64,000 nucleotides of DNA, from NCBI RefSeq assembly GCF_000346465.2, contig NC_034016.1:8526611-8590610 (forward strand), in the 5' to 3' direction. Shown here piece after piece: positions 50,480 to 62,033 of the stretch. How positions within the stretch are numbered: position 1 is the first letter of the stretch; the number at the start of each line of letters is the position of its first letter. The notes under the pieces are model-generated. The model had not been told where the DNA came from and searched no databases. It worked only from the letters and a program-made list of their open reading frames with translations. The stretch is from Prunus persica. Lineage: Eukaryota > Streptophyta > Magnoliopsida > Rosales > Rosaceae. The translations under genes were made by a program, and so were the position numbers.

Positions 50480-50890
50480 ACATAGCCAGAGCAGGCCGTA
50501 AAGCAGTAATTTGAAAAACTCTGTCAGGCACACCAAAGCAACCCAGCAGTGTCGAATGCGGGTATTATGTGATGTGCTTCATGAGGGACATCATCATGGA
50601 TCCTTCCTTGGCGTTTGAGAAGAAGGTAAGAAGAAATTACCTTCATACATTTTACGTCGTTTTTTGTATTATCAACGACGGTCATGTAAAATTACCGTCG
50701 TTGAATAGATATACTACGTCGGTTATGAAAAATATCGTTGTCTGTGATTGAATTTCTTTTTATTTATAAACCCTAATAGTCATTGTTTATGCAGTATGCC
50801 AAGGGAAAACAGGAAGCGCCATACCCCCAAGAAGCAATTGATGAAGTCCGGAATGAATGGGCAGAGTTTGTTTGCCTTCACATGGAATAG
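50480..50890 (+). pseudogene. Ulp1-like (C48) SUMO-protease C-terminal remnant in the CACTA element
   Basis: Exon to 50625 reads KTLSGTPKQPSSVECGYYVM then RDIIMDPSLAFEKK; after a GT-AG intron, exon 50795-50890 reads YAKGKQEAPYPQEAIDEVRN and ends at TAG. Q-x5-CGYY holds the catalytic cysteine block of C48 peptidases. The His and Asp parts are absent, and TGA at 50512 stands where Trp is usual. A GC-rich leader with donor AAAAGGTAAGC at about 50080 may belong to it. Ulp1-type genes are known passengers of plant CACTA and MULE elements. Confidence 0.75.
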
Positions 50891-51184
50891 GGGAATTATT
50901 GAACACTTGATATTTATGTATAATGTTCAAATTTTGTCTATAATATATAATGTAAAAATTTGTTGAGGTTTTCTTAAATTAAAAAAAAAAAACAAACATA
51001 CAAATTGCGTAACCGACGTGTAATACTTTTCCAACGACCTAATAAAGTCAAAAACCGTCGTTTTTTGTTGTTTCGTTTTAAACAAATCCGACGTAAAAGG
51101 ATATTTAGACGACGTTCTTTGAACAATTGAGTCGTTTATGGTTTACAACGTCTTCAATTTCTTAAGGGTTCAGGGTAGTACTTT

Positions 51185-51945
51185 GTAACGACAGCGGTTA
51201 AGTCGTGGAATATATATTTTACGTCGGATAGTTAAATATCCGCTATGGTTTCTCATTTAAACGACGTCATTTTAACAACTTAGTCGTCTATTACAATTTA
51301 CAACGTCTACAATTTATTAACACCGACGTGGTTTGTTGTTGTGATAAGAATATTTTATTATTTTTATATCAAAATATTCAAAATAAATTTAAAATAAATC
51401 AGAAAAATGCAAAGTCAACTCCTATGAAGTCATTGATATATTTTCTTCCCCCTAAACCTTGAAAAAATTCATTTTGAATAACAAAAATTTAAAATGACCA
51501 TCCAAAACAAAATTATTTTGATGAGTCATAAAATCACTTCTAGTTTTATGGTTTAGGGTTTAGAGTCTAGGGTTTAGAGATTAGGGTTGTTATTTATTGG
51601 AGTTTATTTTTAAAGTATAATTTTTGGGTAGTCTAGGGTATATATTAGGCTGTAAAACCATAAACCCTTTTATAAACTTAATTTTTAAAATTATATAATT
51701 TAGTTTTAAGGGTTTAGGGTATTAATTTTTAACGACGGTGGTTGAGTCGTGGAATACATATGTTACGTCGTGCAGTAAAATATCCGACATGGTTTATACT
51801 TTAAACGACGTCAATTTAATATGTAAGTCGTCTATTATAATTTACAACGTTTTCAATTTCTTAACCCCGACGTGGTTTTTCAGTCGTCTTTATATCAAAA
51901 TATTCAAAATAAATTTAAAATTAATCCGAAAAATGAAGCGTCAAA
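51185..51945. repeat. Internal direct repeats of the CACTA element
   Basis: About 235 bp at 51185-51420 recur at 51731-51945 (start CGACGGTGGTTGAGTCGTGG in the second). Both contain the subterminal CG motifs and end in the same ATATCAAAATATTCAAAATA block. A partial third copy follows near 51955. Between them is a degenerate TTTAGGG stretch (51545-51590). Confidence 0.8.
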
Positions 51946-52804
51946 ATAAACGGCATTACGTTCAGTGTTTCCGTCGTGGAATATTACATTTACGTCGGTT
52001 CTTGTAGAACTTTCGCCATGGTTTTTCTTTCGACGTTTTAAAGAGCGCGCTCTCTAAAAATTTTCGCGCGCCCTAAATTTTTTAGATTTGCTCTTATTCT
52101 TATACTTCTAACCCTGAACCCTAAAATTTTCAGATTTCGTGCAACATAACATTTCGCTCTCTCACTTCTGCTCTAATTAAAAGTTGCACTCTCCAGGCTC
52201 CGTCGAATCTGTGAGCTCATCCAACCTGTAAGTACAAACCCTATCTTCCCCTTGTAAATTCATTGAATGATATTAGGTTGTTTTGTTAAAGGGTTTTAGG
52301 TATATGCTTTGCGATCTGTTAATAATGTGCTTATAGGTATGGGTTCATGGATTTTCTGTTTAATGGGTTCATGGATTACATTATCTGTTATGTTGAATTG
52401 GGAATGGATTTATTGTTTTCATGCTTGGTTTCATGTATATGTTGGTTTCTTGCTTGGTTTCATATATATGTTGTGTTCTTAATGGGTTTTGGGTTTTTGA
52501 AAATAAACTGAGACACGACGCCTTTTTAGGCATACGACGACGATTACACGACGGTTTATGAAAAAACCATCGTTGTATTACTTATACACGACGGTTTTTT
52601 CATAAACCGTCGTTTGTATTACTTATATTAGACGACGTCTGTTGAAAATCCGTCGTCTATATATGCCAAATACGTCTGTTTTTGTTTAAAACTCGTCGTC
52701 TCTGTTGTGTATTACTTGCTATTAGATCTTTGTATAATCTGCTATAGTGATGGTTATTGCCTGTATTTTCACTTTATTATAGATAATAGGTTATAGTGTC
52801 GGAG

Positions 52805-55800
52805 ATGGATAAGTCATGGATGCACTCGGATAGAAGATCGAAGGCATATGAGTTTGGGGTGGAAGCATTTTTGAACTTTGCTGTAGAAAATCTTCTAACT
52901 ACAACACATATCCGTTGTCCATGTGTTAAATGTGTTAATTTGAAGTTGTTTGGGGTTGGAATTATAAGGGATCACTTATACTTTAATGGAATTGACCAAA
53001 GCTATAAGAATTGGACATTTCACGGAGAACCTTGGGAAGCAACTACTAATACTAGTAGAAATGTTGAAGAAGATGATGGCCATAGTAGGTACAGTTTTGT
53101 GTCTGAAGAAATTGATATGGATGATAATGATTTTGGTGATTTTGGTTCCGATCCGTATGAGTTTGCCAATGTGATTGGGGATGGAGATCAAACAGTGTAC
53201 CCTGGTTGTAGAAAGTACACGAAGTTATCGGCATTAGTGAAGTTGTATAATTTGAAGGCAAAACATGGGATGAGTGATGTCTGTTTTACAGAATTATTGA
53301 TACTTCAAGGCGATTTGCTTCCAGAAGGAAATACAATACCAACCTTTATGTATGAGGCTAAAAAGACTTTGTGTGCATTGGGGCTGAGTTATGAGAAAAT
53401 GCACGCATGCCCCAATGATTGCATCTTGTATAGGAAGGAGTATGAGGATTCAACTAATTGTCCTACTTGTGGTATCTCAAGGTGGAAGGAAGGCAAAGAT
53501 TCAATCTTGAAAGAGGGTGTGCCAGCGAAGGTGGTGTGGTATTTTTCTCCAATTCCAAGGTTTAAAAGGATGTTTCAATCACATGAGACAGCTAAGAGTT
53601 TGACTTGGCATGCTGCTAGAAAATCAATTGACGGTCAGATGTCTCATCCGGCGGATTCCCCGTCTTGGAAACTTCTTGATGATAAATGGCCTGAGTTTGG
53701 TAATGAGCCGAGAAACTTGAGATTGGCTCTTTCATCTGATGGATTCAATCCCCACAGTTCTCTAAGTAGCAGATATAGTTGTTGGCCGGTTATCTTAGTT
53801 ACATATAATCTCCATCTATGGCTGTGCATGAAACGAAAGTTCATGATGTTAACCTTATTGATTTCCGGTCCTAAACAACCCAGAAATGATATAGACGTCT
53901 ACTTGGAGCCTTTGATTGATGATTTAAAATCTTTGTGGGATGGGATTAGAGGAGTGTATGATGCACATAATGGAGAATACTTTACACTCAGAGCTGCATT
54001 AATGTGGACAATTAATGATTTCCCCGCCTATGGAAACTTATCTGGTTGTGTTGTTAAAGGATATAAAGCTTGTCCAATATGCGGCGATGATACACCTAGT
54101 CACAGGTTGAAAAATGGCCACAAAATTTGTTACATTGGGCATAGAAAATGGTTACCAATCAATCATCCATATAGGAGGCAACGTGCAGCTTTTAATGGGA
54201 AACCTGAATATGGCATACTTCTCGAGCCATTAACCGGAGAAGAAGTGCTGCATATGGTTGAAAATGGTGACAGAGTTTGTTGGAAGAAGAAATCAATATT
54301 CTTTGATCTCGAGTATTGGAAATACCTTCCTGTGAGGCATGCCCTAGATGTTATGCACATTGAGAAGAATGTTTGCGATAGTATCATTGGTACATTGCTG
54401 GAGATCCCTGGAAAAAATAAAGATGGGATTGCTGCTCGATTAGATTTATTGAACATGGGGGTCAAAACTGATTTGCAACCACGAGTATGGAGAAAGACGT
54501 ACTCGTTTTCCTCCTAGGCCTTGGAATTTGTCAAGAGCAGAGAAGAGAGAGGTTTGCAATTCTTTCTATGGTATGAAGGTCCCCGAAGGTTATTCTTCAA
54601 ATATTAAAAATCTTGTATCTTTACAAGATTCAAGACTTCTTGGCCTTAAATCACATGATTGTCATACCTTAATGCAACAATTGCTCCGTGTGGCAATTCG
54701 TTCTGTTTTGGAGAAGCCTGCAAGGTATGCAATAACTCGTTTGTGCTTCTTCTTCAATGCTATATGTGCAAAGACTGTTGATGTTTCCAAGCTAGATAAG
54801 TTGGAAGAAGATGTAGTAGTTACTCTGTGTTTGCTTGAGAAGTACTTTCCCCCTTCATTCTTTGATATCATGGTTCATCTAGTAGTACATCTTGTCAGAG
54901 AAGTTCGTCTATGTGGGCCAGTATATTTTAGGTGGATGTATCCGTTTGAAAGATATATGAAAGTGCTGAAGGGGTATGTTCAGAATCGTACTCGTCCCGA
55001 AGGTTGCATTGCTGAGCGGTATATAGCTGAAGAAGCGGTAGAGTTTTGTACTCAGCATTTATCTGATGTTAGTACAGTTGGAGTGCCTTCAAGCCAAAAG
55101 ATGGGACTTTCAAAGCCATTATCAGGTTGCACAGTGAGCGTAGTTGATCAGGACCTGTTGAATCAAGCACATCTATATGTCTTGGAGAACACGGAGGAAG
55201 TCCTACCTTATATCGAGTACGTATGAGTTTTATTCTTTAAGTTTCCATTTTAAATTATTTCTTATGTTTATCTTCTATATTTGGGACCGTAATGCTTGAA
55301 TTTTTCGTGTCATGTAGGCAACATATGATCCACATCAAGACTGCTTATCCAAAATTTAGAAAGAGAACAAAGTGGCTGCAGGATAAGCACAATAGCATTT
55401 TCATTCAATGGCTACGCTTCAAGGTATATGTTGTTGAATAACATATTTCTCTTTTAATTTTCTTCTTATTTCTATGTTAGATTGAATTAAGATATGATTA
55501 ATTTGCAGGTTCAAAGTGAACTTGAGGAAGACAATCATGGCGTATCAGAAAATTTAAGGTGGCTAGCAGCTGGTCCAAACATGGCAGTGCCATTATATAG
55601 GAGCTATCTTATTAAAGGTATTAAATTCAATATCAAGGCACAAGATGATGTGCGGACAACTCAAAATAGTGGAGTTTATTTACTTGCACATACCATGCAA
55701 GTTACTAGTGCCAAGGATAAAAACCCAATTCTCTCAAATATGGGTTTCTATGGTGTCATTCAAGAAATTTGGGACCTTGACTACCAAAAGTTTACAATCC

Positions 55801-56152
55801 CAGTCTTTAGGTGTTATTGGATAGATAGTTCTGGTCTTGTAGTCGACGAACTTGGATTTACCCTTGTAGATTTGTGTAAAATTGGACAAGGAATGACCAA
55901 TTTGTTTTGGCTTCTCAAGTCAAACAAATATTTTTTGTTGACGACCCGATGCATCGTGGTTGGTCGGTAGTGTTATCAATGCCTAATAGAGAATATAATG
56001 ATGTTATTGGTGATGAAGTCTTAGGTGATGTGATAATTGAGTGTGAGCCATTTACTAGAGGGATGCCAAATGTTGACACATTTGATGAACTGGTGGGTGA
56101 GTTAGGTGGTCAAAATATTCGAGATGGGTGTGAAGATATATGGAATGAATGA
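52805..56152 (+). pseudogene. CACTA transposase TNP2 (TNPD type), nearly complete, two frameshifts
   Basis: It would cut and move the element by binding its ends. Coding starts at ATG 52805 (MDKSWMHSDRR). Domains in order: transposase-associated N-terminal domain about 52805-53040 (CPCVKCVN); tnp2 family domain about 53380-54130 (CPNDCILYRKEYE, CPTCGISRWKEG, GYKACPICGDDTP); DUF4218 about 54590-54960; DUF4216 about 55620-55850. Exons: 52805-55216, 55318-55423, 55509-56152, with GT-AG ends. One extra base in a T run near 54505 and a second shift near 55890 break the frame; all else is open. A leader exon near 52150-52228 with donor CCTGTAAGT suggests a 5' UTR intron. Very recent decay or assembly errors could both explain two single-base breaks. 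Confidence 0.9.
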
Positions 56153-56219
56153 TGCTTATGTAATTGGCAGTGTATGACATTAATTTTGTAATATATTGTA
56201 ATGTGATTTCTTCACTTTC

Positions 56220-57759
56220 TACGTTCAAATAAAACACGACGTTATTGTGAACAAGTTATTCAGCATATTTACCGACGTCTTAAAGCAACGTAACAATGAA
56301 GAACCACGACGCTATTGTGAAGCAATTATTCAGGATATCACGTCGGGGAAGGATTAAGAACCGCCACGTAATTCAAAATAAGACGACTCCAATCCCATAA
56401 TACCGACGTCTAAAAAACGAGATATATAATCTGAACGTTAAAAAATACGACGTCATCATACATTTTCCACGTCGCAAGTTCTTTTATAAACGAAGAGGAA
56501 CGAAATGAATTCCGACGGTAATTCATTATAACCGCCGTCTCATATCAATTAAACGACGTTATTTGTAATACAGCTCTCATCATAATCAATGCCTTCTATA
56601 TGTTCTGTAATACGGCTCTCATTTATTTGGAACCGACGTTGTTTAGAAGTTCAACGTCGTCTATATTAATAAGTGCGTCGTGAGTAATGAATACATATAA
56701 ATACAACGTCGACTATATAAATGCCACCGGCGTTGTTTCGCATTTCAACGTCAACTATATAAATACATACGTCGTAAATAATGACACTGACAACTATTTC
56801 CACGTCATCTTTTTTAGAAAAATCGAAGTGGAAAATTTATTTCAAGACGGTTGTTTGTAAATAAGAGACGTAGTATATTTCAATCACGTCGTCTTCTCAT
56901 GTATTTAAAGACGTCATATTTTTTCTTGTCGTAAAAATTATATTTAACGGCGTAGTGTTTTAGTTGTCGTCGTTGTATGTCTATCTTGCGGCCTTGTTCT
57001 TTTAATATGTGTCATATTTTTCCCTTTTAACGACGGTGATTTGTTTGAGTTGGTCGTCTGTTCTCATCCTCGACTATTTTTTAGAACTTTAGCAGACTAA
57101 ACACGTCTGTTTTTATTTGTTTTCGACGTTGTTTTATTTAACAACGTCTAATATTTATCGTCGTTTGTTTCTGAAAATAGGACATATAAATTTTGTAATA
57201 CGACTCTCATATATTTGCAACCGACGTTGTTTCGTTGTTCAATGTCTACTCTATAAATACATACGTCGTAAATAATGACACTGACAACTATTTCCACGTC
57301 ATCTTTTAAAGAAAAATCGAAGTGGAAAATTTATTTTACGACGGTTGTTTTTATATGGGCGACGTAGTAGGTATCAATAACGTCGTCTTCTAATGTATTT
57401 AAAGACGTCATATTTTTTATTGTCGTGAAAATGATATTTAACGGCGTCTTGTTTTAATTTTCGTCGTTGTATGTCTATCTTGCGGCCTTGTTCTGTTAAT
57501 ATGTGTTATATTTTTCCTTTTTAACGACGGTTTTTTTAGAGAGTTGGTCGTCTATTCTCATCCTCGACTGCTTTTTTAGATCTTTTTGCAGTACAAAGAC
57601 GTCATTTTGTATTTGTTGATGACGTTGTATATTTTAACAACGACGGTGATTTAGCGTCGTGGTTTATGAGGGAAAAGATGACGGTGGATTCCACGACCAT
57701 TGAAAAACCGAATACACGACGGTGATTTACCGTCGTCTTTTTTCTTTTTTGTAGTAGTG
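56220..57759. repeat. Right subterminal repeat array of the CACTA element
   Basis: The same ACGACG/CGTCGT-type motifs as on the left. A longer duplication with period 494 bp covers about 56781-57085 and 57275-57575 (ATGACACTGACAACTATTTC in both). Confidence 0.85.
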
Positions 57760-57912
57760 AATTAAACTCTTTCTTTCAATGCTCCATTCAACATGGTTTG
57801 TGTTTCTTGTGATTCTTGGTTATTGATTAATCTACCTGGGGTTTCCCATAAGGTAATTGATCTACACTTACATAATATATTTGCGGTAGAGTGGGTTTGC
57901 TTGTCTTTTTTT

Positions 57913-58072
57913 TCTTCTCTTTTCTTAATCTAGTCTTTTGGATTAAGGAAAAAAAAAAAGACAAGAAAACAGAATTTCATATACATATAATATCTTCTCT
58001 TTTCTTAATCTAGTCTTTTGGATTAAGGAAAAAAAAAAAGACAAGAAAACAGAATTTCATATACATATAATA
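57913..58072. repeat. Perfect 80-bp tandem duplication
   Basis: The unit starting TCTTCTCTTTTCTTAATC at 57913 repeats at 57993 with no change, including its run of 11 A. It is upstream of the FRS-type pseudogene and is either very recent or an assembly artefact. Confidence 0.92.
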
Positions 58073-58205
58073 TATTTTTTTTATCTACTCTTAATTGATA
58101 TTGAGAAGAAAAAACATAATGTCATACATATGTTCATGTTTTGTGATTAAAGTGTATCTGTGCATGTTCTATGGTTAAACAGATTTGCTCACCTGTTGTT
58201 CAACT

Positions 58206-60290
58206 ATGGAATCTAATAATGGAATATTAGTTCACATGGAAACTGATTCAGAAACAAATCCTTCCATATCAATTTTATATCCTCAAGTAATTGGTGAGCT
58301 CACTCCCTTCCAAGGTCAACAATTTGAAACATTAGAAGAAGTGTATGACTTTTACAATCAGTATGCAAGGGAAGCAGGGTTTAGTGTTCAATCATACTCT
58401 AGTAAGAAGAGTAAAGACGGAGAGGTCATACAAAAAGAGTACGTTTGCAATAAAGAGGGAAGTTGGTCAACTGAAACAGGCAGTGTTGTAAAAAGGCGTC
58501 GTGGAGTAGGCAAAGAGTCTTGTAAGGCATGGCTAATAGTTGTTAAATCAAAATATGGTGGATACGTAGTCACCATATTTGAAGAGGCTCATATTCATCC
58601 AATGACAACCCCACGAAGACACCATTTATTAAAGTCTCATCGTCAAATTTCTGGTGTTGATCAACTTGTAGCATGACAACTAATATCCGTAAATGTATCC
58701 ACACACCAACAATATGACATTCAAGCAACGCAAGCAGGAGGCACTGAAAATGTTGGTTTTACTCAACCTGATACGTACAACTCCAACAGAGATAGACGTA
58801 TGAAGATCAAGGGTCATGATGGAGAAATGTTGTTTGATCATTTCATGAATGAGCAAGAAAAAAATCTAGGGTTCATATTCAAGGTTGAGACAAATATTGA
58901 ACACAAGATTACTCGATGTTTTTAGGCTGATGCAATCTCTAGGCAATTGTACAAGTTTTATGGTGATGCGGTTATCTTCGACACTACCTACAACACCAAT
59001 CAATATTGTATGATCTTTGCACCAATTATGGGAGTAAACAACCATGGTCAGGCAATTATTTTTTCTAGGGCATTCTTAAGTGAAGAGATTGCAGACTCCT
59101 TCATTTGGTTGTTTAGAGAATTTTTGAGGGATATGCCAAAAGCCATTTCAGAAGCTCTCCAAACACATTTCACAGGTATTGTAGATGGCATATTTTGAAT
59201 AAATTCTCTGACAAGCCTGAGCGTATTCTTCACTATCAACAATTTAGAGAATGTGTTTGGGATTTTGAGAGTAGAGATGAGTTTGACTTGAGATGGAAGA
59301 GAATTGTTGAGAACAGCGGGTTAAATGAAGATACATGGTTGCAATCAATATTTAATATTCGATCTAAATGGGTGCCAGCTTATGTGAACCATATTTTCTC
59401 ATGTGGAATGTCTAGTAGTTAGCGAGCAGAAAGTGGGCATGCATTTTTCAAGAGGTATGTATTAAAAACCAATTCCTTTGTGTACTTTATGGTTCAATTT
59501 AATAGAGGACTTTTATACCAACGACATTTGGAATTGATGGCAAATCACATTGATATCAATGAGAAGGCAAAAACTAAGTGCCCTATAATGATGGATAGAC
59601 AAATGGCTAATATATACACACGTACTTACTTCTATAAATTTCAAGATCAGTTGTGGGAGAGTTATTGCAACAATGTTGAGCTTACAGAAGATAATGCCGC
59701 TCACTGCACATATAAAGAAACAGTATGATTGTTTATGACAAATATGCAGATTTTGCCTCATGTAGCTGTCATATGTTTGCGAGTTTGGGAATCCCATGCA
59801 GCCATACTTTGGCATATTTGCACAAAATATGTCAGCTTCATGAATTGCCAGATCTATATATTTTGAAGAGATGGACTAGATCTGCTAGATCTGATCTTGT
59901 GGTTGACAATGATGATGTTGAGATATCTGTTGACAACTCCTTAATAGGAAAGCGCAGTGCATTATTCCAATGATATTCAAATGTGATTGATAAAGTCATC
60001 TTAAGTGATGAGGCTAGTCAAATCTTCTGTGAGGCATTGGATTCATTGATTGAGAGGATTAAACCATTGTTTCATGGTGCCGAAGAAGTACTACCTTTTG
60101 CAAGGAGAAGTATTGCTTTTGAAACTAGTATAAATGAACCAGATCTTGTTAAAGCAAAAGGAAGTGGGAAAAGACTTAAGGGCAGAAAGGAGTTGGCAAG
60201 AGAAAAATACTAAGGTCGGTGTTGTAATGGGTGTGGAAAATATGGACAAACACACGACAAAAGGAATTGTCCTGTGCTTCAAAAATCGTA
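58206..60290 (+). pseudogene. FAR1-related (FRS) / MULE-type transposase gene, broken
   Basis: ATG at 58206 starts a FAR1 DNA-binding domain (FETLEEVYDFYNQYAREAGF, about 58320-58620). A MULE transposase core follows (FGD-type DTTYNTNQYCMIFAPIMGVN, 58970-59150), then IFNIRSKWVPAYVNHIF, a SWIM zinc finger (CSCHMFASLGIPCSH, about 59758-59805), and a C-terminal zinc knuckle (CGKYGQTHDKRNC, about 60230-60270). FRS proteins are transcription factors derived from MULE transposases. Breaks: TGA at 58674, TAG at 58923, TAG at 59420, a deletion after DMP (about 59140), and frameshifts near 59175, 59725 and 59970. It could be a dead host FRS gene or a dead MULE; no terminal repeats were found downstream. 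Confidence 0.85.
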
Positions 60291-61708
60291 AGAATGCAAA
60301 CTTATTTGTATTTTTCCTTTTTTTATTATTATGTATTAACCTCCTGTGTAACTTTGTGATGTTATCTTTGACCATGATAGATCTTCAAATGTTGGCAAAG
60401 ATGATTTTAATGGCATGGATAATAGTTCTTCGTCACAAGTAATTATAGTTATACACAGAACTCATATGGAGAATTTTGTTGATGACATGTGGATAATAAT
60501 TCTTCCACCTATATAATTTGCTTGTTATTGAGAACGATAAATTTTTATTTCTTTTTTCATTTACTTTGTCTTGTCAGGATGATGAGTTTTTTAGATGATG
60601 TTTCGAACTTCAGTGATTCCACCTATTTCTTGGGTTGTAGAGTTGCACTAACATACTTGAAGAAAAGACTATGTTTGCCCAATCAAGCTTCCTGCAGCTA
60701 GCCTCCTAATGGAAAGATTGTGTTTGTACTTTTTGTTTTCATTAGAATGCCTTTTGATGCACAGTGTATTGAACAAAGAAAACCATTCCGAAATCATTTC
60801 AATTAAAAGGAAACAAATTTGTTTTTCTGCTGTTCTCTAATATCATAGTTAAGTTTTGGTGTTATATGAATAAATGTCCTGGATGAGTTTGCTATTACTG
60901 AAAAAGTGAAACACTTAAGTTCAGAAAAAGTAAAAGAGAAAACACGGGAAAACTGCCACACTATGAATTGAATAAAGTTTTCATTCCTAAGATCACATAA
61001 ACTTAATAACGTCGAGTATTCATTACAGAAGGGAAAAACAATTATGTACAACATCCATTACAGAAAAGAGCTACAAAATCCATCCTTATTACAGAAAAGA
61101 GCTACATAATCTTTATTGAGTTTAAACAAACACCAGCAAAGATTAGATCCAGAGTACATCAGATGTTGGACTTCAAGAGTGAACGAACAAGATTACTCTC
61201 CACTACAAACTTACAATGCAAGAAAAAAAAAATAAAGTAAGACCACACTACAGTTATTAAAAATAATATTGAGGTTGGGACAAAGAGGTTAGCCTTGTAT
61301 TCACAAAGCCCTTCAACAATAGAATTGCTTGAAAGCAAAGTGGTCCTTTGATTATTAACTTCAATAAATTTCACAAGTTGGCATCCAGCAAGTATTCATC
61401 TAAACAAAAAGTAGTACAATCATTATCACTTTGAATGTTTCAAATTATTATTGGATAGCACATTAGCAAAATGCTATTTTTTTTTTCTTTTTCCTTTTTT
61501 CTTTTTTTCTCCTGAAAGCAGCAAAATGTCTGATATAGTTCTATACATATCAAAACTATCTGTCAAGGAAAAAAGTGTATGAAACATCTACATTTCATTT
61601 TCTTTTTACCTTCTACTCTATATGATGTACAAAAAACAAAGCCCCATGAGATTGAACTAAGATACTGAACTAGTATAGCAAAATCAACAATCATCTTTTA
61701 CCACTTTG
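60291..61708. other. Intergenic sequence, nothing recognised
   Basis: AT-rich. The unit TTACAGAAAAGAGCTACA occurs twice around 61058-61107. Short open frames have no family features. Confidence 0.5.
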
Positions 61709-61996
61709 TGTAATGACCCAAACCTAAAATTCATATTTAATTAGTAATTTATTATGAGGAAAGACAATTTTGCCCTTGGAATAATTTAATAACAAAAAGT
61801 TGACTTTTTGACCGAAAAGGACTTTGACAATTTCACATACACCGTTGCGTAGAGCACAACGAAATGAGTTCGTAGACATGAAGTGGGCTCAAATTGGAGC
61901 TTTAACAAAGAAAATACGGTTAAAATATCACGAGGGGCAAAATGGTAATTTAAAAAATCTGATTTTAAACCCTCACACTCTCTCTCTTCTCCCTCA

Positions 61997-62033
<37 letters not shown>

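Larger units (their letters stand above)
47390..57759 (+). mobile_element. CACTA (En/Spm, CMC) DNA transposon, 10.4 kb, with transposase and captured gene piece
   Basis: The left end CACTACTACAAAAAGTG and the right end, reverse complement CACTACTACAAAAAAG, are inverted repeats that continue into GAAAA-GACGAC-type sequence. The 3-bp target duplication AAT lies at 47387-47389 and 57760-57762, as CACTA insertion requires. Inside: an RPN6 fragment, a Ulp1-like remnant and a TNP2 transposase on the plus strand. Both flanks are packed with ACGACG/CGTCGT motifs. Confidence 0.93.
47255..57817. repeat. 108-bp tandem repeat split by the CACTA element
   Basis: Unit one is 47255-47362, starting GAGTACTGTAGTTTTGTA. 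Unit two starts at 47363, stops at 47389 where CACTA begins, and resumes at 57760 to about 57817 (CAATGCTCCATTCAACATGG in both). Confidence 0.85.

Noticed and set aside
51545..51590. TTTAGGG-like stretch as an interstitial telomere
   Set aside because: Only a few degenerate units between direct repeats of the CACTA element; no regular array.
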